DNA from: Aequorivita sp. UBA3180
GTDB lineage: Bacteria > Bacteroidota > Bacteroidia > Flavobacteriales > Flavobacteriaceae
Direction of reading: 5' to 3'
Assembly (NCBI GenBank): GCA_002364215.1
Contig: DEXQ01000011.1
Span: forward strand, 1-64,000
DNA: 64,000 nt
The position numbers and the translations under genes are program-made. Below are positions 60,347 to 64,000 of the stretch, piece after piece; positions within the stretch are counted from its first letter, which is position 1, and every line of letters starts with the position of its first letter. The notes under the pieces were generated by a model, which was not told the DNA's origin, made no database searches, and worked only from the letters and a program-made list of their open reading frames with translations.

Positions 60347-61636
60347 TTATGCCCTTCTATCGATTAAATCGATAGGTTTTCTACTTAGGGGCGGAAAACG
60401 CAGTGATTCTATTTCTTCAGAAGAAGCAAATTCAATCTTTGGCGCAACACGAAGTTTTGCGCGGAAATGGTCCTTTATTTCCAATAATAAATCCTCAGAA
60501 ATTTTTTCCGAAGCTATTTTAATCAAAATTTCATCGGTGCCAAGTTCGTTGTGGAAAATTTCAATCACATAGCTTTCTATTCCCGAAAAATCGTTCAGAA
60601 TATTATACATCGCAGGCGGATACAAGGTTGTACCTTTATATTTAATCATCTGCTTTTTTCGGCCTACAACCGGCCCTAAACGCAGGGTATTTCTGCCACA
60701 TTTGCAAGGTTCATTATAAGCTTGAACCATATCGCCCGTTTTAAAACGTAGCAAAGGCATGGCCTCTACACCCAAAGTTGTTATGGTCAACTCGCCCACT
60801 TCCCCTTCGGAAACCGGCAAATTATTGTCATCCAAAATTTCAGCGATTATGAGTTCTGGATGGTGGTGGCCACCGTTGTGAATTTCACATTCGTTGAAGG
60901 CCGTGCTCATTTCGGTGGAGGCATAGGTTGAAAAGAGTTCGATGTCCCAATCCTTTTTTATTTTTTTTGCCAAAATGTTCAGTGAAAAATCCTGTTCGCG
61001 GATGGGTTCGCCTATGCAGATTGCAGCTTTTACGCCCGTATTTTTTAAATCTATTTCGTGCTGTTGCGCATATTCAATTAACTTCAAAAGAAAAGACGGA
61101 ACCGTAATTAAATAGGTTGGCTTAAACTTTAAAATAGAATCCCACTGCAATTCCGGAATGCCCGAACCCACGCGAATAATTCCCGAGCCCAATTTCCGAG
61201 CGCCCAAAAAATACGCCAACCCGGCCATAAAACGGCGGTCCATTGTCGTCATTAACTGTAAAGTATCTTCTTTCCCAATGCCACAACACACAAAGGAAAT
61301 CGCTTCATTATATGCCAAACGTTCCAAATCATTATCGGTTAGCGCAAAAGTTACTGGATCGCCCAATGTACCCGAAGTGGTTACATAATCGATGATTTCA
61401 GATTTTGGGACACAGATAAAATCGTCATTAAATTGTTGAAGGTGGTCTTTTGTTGTAACTGGAATTTTTTGAATATCTTCCAACGTTTTTATTTCTGAAA
61501 TCCGAATGTTGCTCTCTTTGAAAAAGCGTTTATAGAAAGGAGAATTTTCATCCAAATATTGAAGAGTCTTTTTCAATTTTTCTTCTTGAAATGTTTTAAT
61601 TTCTGCTGTTGAAGCTTTCTCTATCTCTGGAATCAT
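60347..61636 (-). CDS. Phenylacetate-CoA ligase-like AMP-forming enzyme
   Basis: The 429-residue protein belongs to the ANL (adenylate-forming) superfamily near PaaK. It has the N-terminal helix 'LKKTLQYLDENSPFYKRFFKE', the nucleotide loop 'DYVTTSGTLGDPVTFALTDND', 'LFSTYASTEMSTAFNECE' and a C-terminal motif 'PVVGRKKQMIKYKGTTLYP' with the hinge. 'CKCGRNTLRLG' may bind a metal, as in PaaK. Such enzymes activate aryl or acyl acids as AMP esters and then thioesters. Its start overlaps the stop of the C45 gene (ATGA), so the pair is translationally coupled. The substrate is unknown; no other phenylacetate pathway genes are nearby. Confidence 0.82.
   Translation of the reverse strand: MIPEIEKASTAEIKTFQEEKLKKTLQYLDENSPFYKRFFKESNIRISEIKTLEDIQKIPVTTKDHLQQFNDDFICVPKSEIIDYVTTSGTLGDPVTFALTDNDLERLAYNEAISFVCCGIGKEDTLQLMTTMDRRFMAGLAYFLGARKLGSGIIRVGSGIPELQWDSILKFKPTYLITVPSFLLKLIEYAQQHEIDLKNTGVKAAICIGEPIREQDFSLNILAKKIKKDWDIELFSTYASTEMSTAFNECEIHNGGHHHPELIIAEILDDNNLPVSEGEVGELTITTLGVEAMPLLRFKTGDMVQAYNEPCKCGRNTLRLGPVVGRKKQMIKYKGTTLYPPAMYNILNDFSGIESYVIEIFHNELGTDEILIKIASEKISEDLLLEIKDHFRAKLRVAPKIEFASSEEIESLRFPPLSRKPIDLIDRRA
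60357..60380 (+). terminator. Palindromic hairpin in the 3' end of the PaaK-like gene
   Basis: CTATCGAT at 60357-60364 pairs with ATCGATAG at 60368-60375, followed on the plus strand by GTTTTC. It lies 12 bp past the lipoprotein stop and inside codons of the convergent gene. The T run is short. Confidence 0.4.
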
Positions 61637-63294
61637 TCTCCTAATTTTTTTAAATAATGTTCTATCTTTTCTTTATCCGGAACGGTTGTAATTTCTTTCG
61701 TCAAAGCCTTTTCAAAAGCAATTTTCGCGGCGGCATCATAATTTTTTTCAAAGTAATACTTTCCCGTTAAATAATAAGCTTTCCAATACTCAGGATTTTT
61801 TTGTTGCAATGCGGCAAGTTTTTCTGCTGAAATAGTTTCCTTATTTTCAATTGCCGCTTCCACTTCCCGCTCCAAAACTCGGTATTCTTCGTAATCTTTA
61901 TATTCTTTTGAATGCACAAAAGGATCTTCGGAAATGTTTCCTTTTGAATTTGAAATGGTTTTAGTTGCCGGATTTCCTTGTCTATTTGCAAAAACTTCAT
62001 CTAAATCATATTCTACAAATTCGCCCAACTGATACGGATTGGAAGAAACCCAAACCTTTCGGCTTTCGGGTTTAAAAACAATGCCGTGGTGCGCCAAAAG
62101 TTGGTTTAATGCTTTTTCATTGCCAAAACCAATTTCTTTGTCGTCCAATCCTTTTTTATTCCGAAGAATGGCAACTGCATCATTAACATTCAGTTTTTTG
62201 TCTTCTGAAATCAATTCTTCCATTCTTTCAAAACGGTACATCGAGTGGCTTTCTTCAATCCATTTCAAATTTCGTTCGTCGTTTTTATAAGCCTCACTTT
62301 GGAAGTGGTTGCTGCAAATAAGTTCATCGGTATTTTCAACTTCATAAACGCCGAAATTATCCGGCGCCACTTCAATAATCGCCGCTTTCTTATCTTTTGC
62401 GCTGCCCACAAAAATAGCTTCGGAAACAAAAACTTCACGCTTTTTTGCAATGGCAACGGCCTCTTCAATAGTTGAAGCGTATTGTAAAATCTCACGGGTT
62501 ACGATTGAAATCGGCGTTTTTGCAACTAGAGGAATCTCAGATTTTCCTGCATTTATTGTGACTGTCAATCCTTGGTCGTTCATTCCCGAAACCACGCCCA
62601 TCATTCCGCCCCAAGTGACTGACATAAATTTATGCCCTTCGGAAGGATTTACAAAAGCAATTATTTTTTCCTTCGCAAAATCGTCGCCTGCGTAAAAGTC
62701 GAAATTTCTCCCGATTAGCAATTCGCCATCTTCAGTTTTATCGCCCCAAACGGCGAAAGAAGAACAGCCTACAAGCATCAAATCCTGCATTGCGTGGCCA
62801 ATATCGTGTGCGCCATGTAAATAAAGTAATCTTAAATACGGCTCGCCAATCTCACTAAAATTTGAGGATGAAAACTGCGAAAGCCCATAAATTTCGGCCT
62901 TGTATTCTTCGGGAATGTGTAGATATATTTTTCGGTTGTACCACGCCAAAAATTTCCGAAGCAAATATTGCTGTGTTTTTGAAGGCACCAAATCTTCCAC
63001 TTTATTGAAAAAAATAGCTTCCTGTTTCTGCATTAATTCTTGGGTAAGACTTCCAGTGATTTTGCCAATTTGTAACGGGTTGCCTTCCACATAAAGTTCC
63101 CATTGGCCTTGTTTGTTTTTCAAAAGAAAATTGTCTCCCGCAACAAAAGTGGAATCGTTTATTTTTACTTTTTCGGGAATTTTAGCATCGTAACCACTAA
63201 CATCTGGCCTATTGTGGATGGATTTGGAAACTCCACATGAATTCAGAAAAATCAATAAAAACGCAAGAGCGAATAATTTTTCCAAATATTTCAT
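61633..63294 (-). CDS. C45-type autoproteolytic acyltransferase/hydrolase lipoprotein
   Basis: The 553-residue protein has a lipoprotein signal (MKYLEKLFALAFLLIFLNSC, Cys20) and an N-terminal region (about 21-176) rich in charged helices. An Ntn-hydrolase core of the C45 (acyl-CoA:6-APA acyltransferase-like) family starts at Cys177 ('MLVGCSSFAVWG') with 'GELLIGRNFDF' and 'WGGMMGVVSGMNDQGLTVTINAG'. In characterised members the chain is cut before this Cys, which becomes the nucleophile. A helical tail (about 470-553) resembles tetratricopeptide repeats. It overlaps the PaaK-like gene and follows the cupin gene by 1 bp. Amide formation or hydrolysis on the cell envelope is the likely reaction. 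Confidence 0.82.
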   Translation of the reverse strand: MKYLEKLFALAFLLIFLNSCGVSKSIHNRPDVSGYDAKIPEKVKINDSTFVAGDNFLLKNKQGQWELYVEGNPLQIGKITGSLTQELMQKQEAIFFNKVEDLVPSKTQQYLLRKFLAWYNRKIYLHIPEEYKAEIYGLSQFSSSNFSEIGEPYLRLLYLHGAHDIGHAMQDLMLVGCSSFAVWGDKTEDGELLIGRNFDFYAGDDFAKEKIIAFVNPSEGHKFMSVTWGGMMGVVSGMNDQGLTVTINAGKSEIPLVAKTPISIVTREILQYASTIEEAVAIAKKREVFVSEAIFVGSAKDKKAAIIEVAPDNFGVYEVENTDELICSNHFQSEAYKNDERNLKWIEESHSMYRFERMEELISEDKKLNVNDAVAILRNKKGLDDKEIGFGNEKALNQLLAHHGIVFKPESRKVWVSSNPYQLGEFVEYDLDEVFANRQGNPATKTISNSKGNISEDPFVHSKEYKDYEEYRVLEREVEAAIENKETISAEKLAALQQKNPEYWKAYYLTGKYYFEKNYDAAAKIAFEKALTKEITTVPDKEKIEHYLKKLGE

Positions 63295-63295
63295 C

Positions 63296-64000
63296 TTAAC
63301 TGGCTTGTTTTTTCAGCTTCGCTGCGCGATTATTGGTTTTTGAAAGTGTTTGATTTTCTTTATAATCAATCCATTTCTGCCCAAAGGATTTCCGCATAAT
63401 GTTTTCAAAATGTCGCATTATGAAAACGTTGTAAAGCATATTTCCCAAACGCACCAAATGTCTTGGAAATGCCCGAAGCGTCATCGAAAAACCACCGTCC
63501 AAATATTTTATGTAATGCCAATAACCGCTTGGCATATAAAGTGCATCGCCGTGTTTCATTGTAGCGTGAAGACCTTCCAAATATTGCAATGCAGGATATT
63601 TTTCAAAGTCTGGATTGTCCAAATCTATAGTTTCCAAATTGTGAACGGCAAATGGAATTTTATACAGGTACTTTGTTTGCTCGGGTGAAAAAAGTGTCAC
63701 GCTTTTGGTGCCATGAAAGTGAAAATGTACCAAATCTGCCAAGTCCATATCGTAATGCGGCAGTACTTTGGAGCCTTCACCACCAAAGAATAGCACAGGA
63801 AGACGCTTGAAGAATTTTAGTCCAATATCTGGATATTCAAAATCTTTCAGCAGTTCTGGAAGATTCACTTTTAGATCGTAAAAGAAAATACGCAGGTCAG
63901 TTGGTTGTGTTTTTATCAGTTCAATATAATCCGCCATTTTCATTTCTGTTGCTGGCTCGGCGGAATTCTGCTTGCCTTTGGTGGGCTCGTTGTTGTAAAG
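63296..64000 (-). CDS. Cupin-like (JmjC-type) oxygenase, 5' end beyond right edge
   Basis: The frame is open to position 64000 with no start codon required: 19 codons precede the ATG at 63943 and read as protein ('LYNNEPTKGKQNSAEPATEM'), so the true start lies outside the window. At least 234 residues remain. The jelly-roll core has the iron-binding pattern H-x-D in 'VLPHYDMDLADLVHFHFHG' and the distal His in 'YMPSGYWHYIKYLDGGFSMTLRAF', as in cupin_8/JmjC hydroxylases that use 2-oxoglutarate. The C terminus is basic. It heads the visible part of the trio with the C45 and PaaK-like genes, separated by 1 bp. Confidence 0.82.
   Translation of the reverse strand, partial: LYNNEPTKGKQNSAEPATEMKMADYIELIKTQPTDLRIFFYDLKVNLPELLKDFEYPDIGLKFFKRLPVLFFGGEGSKVLPHYDMDLADLVHFHFHGTKSVTLFSPEQTKYLYKIPFAVHNLETIDLDNPDFEKYPALQYLEGLHATMKHGDALYMPSGYWHYIKYLDGGFSMTLRAFPRHLVRLGNMLYNVFIMRHFENIMRKSFGQKWIDYKENQTLSKTNNRAAKLKKQAS

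Noticed and set aside
1..64000. tRNA or rRNA genes
   Set aside because: I saw no cloverleaf with a conserved TTCGA arm and no rRNA-like segment; intergenic gaps are mostly under 150 bp.

Overview
The window comes from the chromosome of a member of the Flavobacteriaceae (Bacteroidota), probably a marine genus of the Aequorivita/Gramella kind; the genus is a guess from protein flavour. Evidence: SprA of the type IX secretion and gliding system, a complete alternative complex III (ActABCDEF) followed by aa3 oxidase genes, a secreted protein with a type IX sorting tail, flavobacterial TonB-like proteins, low G+C, almost no Shine-Dalgarno sequences, and several promoters of the Bacteroidota form TTG - about 20 bp - TAnnTTTG. 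No rRNA, tRNA, CRISPR array, transposase or phage gene was seen.

Layout. 1-1473: 5' part of a large secreted adhesin-like protein, cut by the left edge. 1.5-6.6 kb: rightward genes for an Nfu iron-sulfur carrier, dodecin, a DUF255/YyaL-type lipoprotein, an MscS channel and a secreted protein of unknown role. 6.6-14.8 kb: a leftward operon for a MacB-type export system (ATPase, two tandem permeases, two adaptors flanking a TolC-like channel) with a DUF1801 gene inside and tsaB at its end. 14.9-23.4 kb: leftward cytochrome oxidase assembly and subunit genes (ctaB, two subunit III genes, subunit IV, thioredoxin-like protein, SCO1, DUF420, small CxxC protein), interrupted at 17.1-20.4 kb by an XRE regulator, a metzincin-like protease and an FG-GAP repeat protein.

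23.5-29.1 kb: a metallo-beta-lactamase-fold protein, a TonB-domain/outer-membrane-barrel fusion (RemB-like), two TonB-like transducers, VanZ and gcvH. 29.2-41.5 kb: sprA, ruvA, maeB, queG and ruvB. 41.7-53.5 kb: an eight-gene leftward respiratory operon, actABCDEF followed by oxidase subunits II and I. 53.8-58.8 kb: a SPOR protein, then the leftward rimP-nusA-infB operon. 58.9-64 kb: a universal stress protein, a lipoprotein, and a leftward trio (PaaK-like ligase, C45-type acyltransferase/hydrolase, cupin-like oxygenase) running off the right edge.

How it fits together. Electrons pass from menaquinol through ActA-F to the aa3 oxidase (subunits I and II at 42-44.6 kb; subunits III, IV and assembly factors at 15-23.4 kb). 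SprA is the outer-membrane channel for type IX cargo, and the window also holds likely cargo. The points I rate highest are a terminator-like hairpin in the short leader of rimP-nusA-infB, a probable one-base frameshift separating the metalloprotease from its signal peptide, a promoter overlapping the apparent start of ctaB, a helix-hairpin-helix tail on ActC, a TonB-domain/barrel fusion beside two TonB paralogues, and the partial biosynthetic-looking trio at the right edge.
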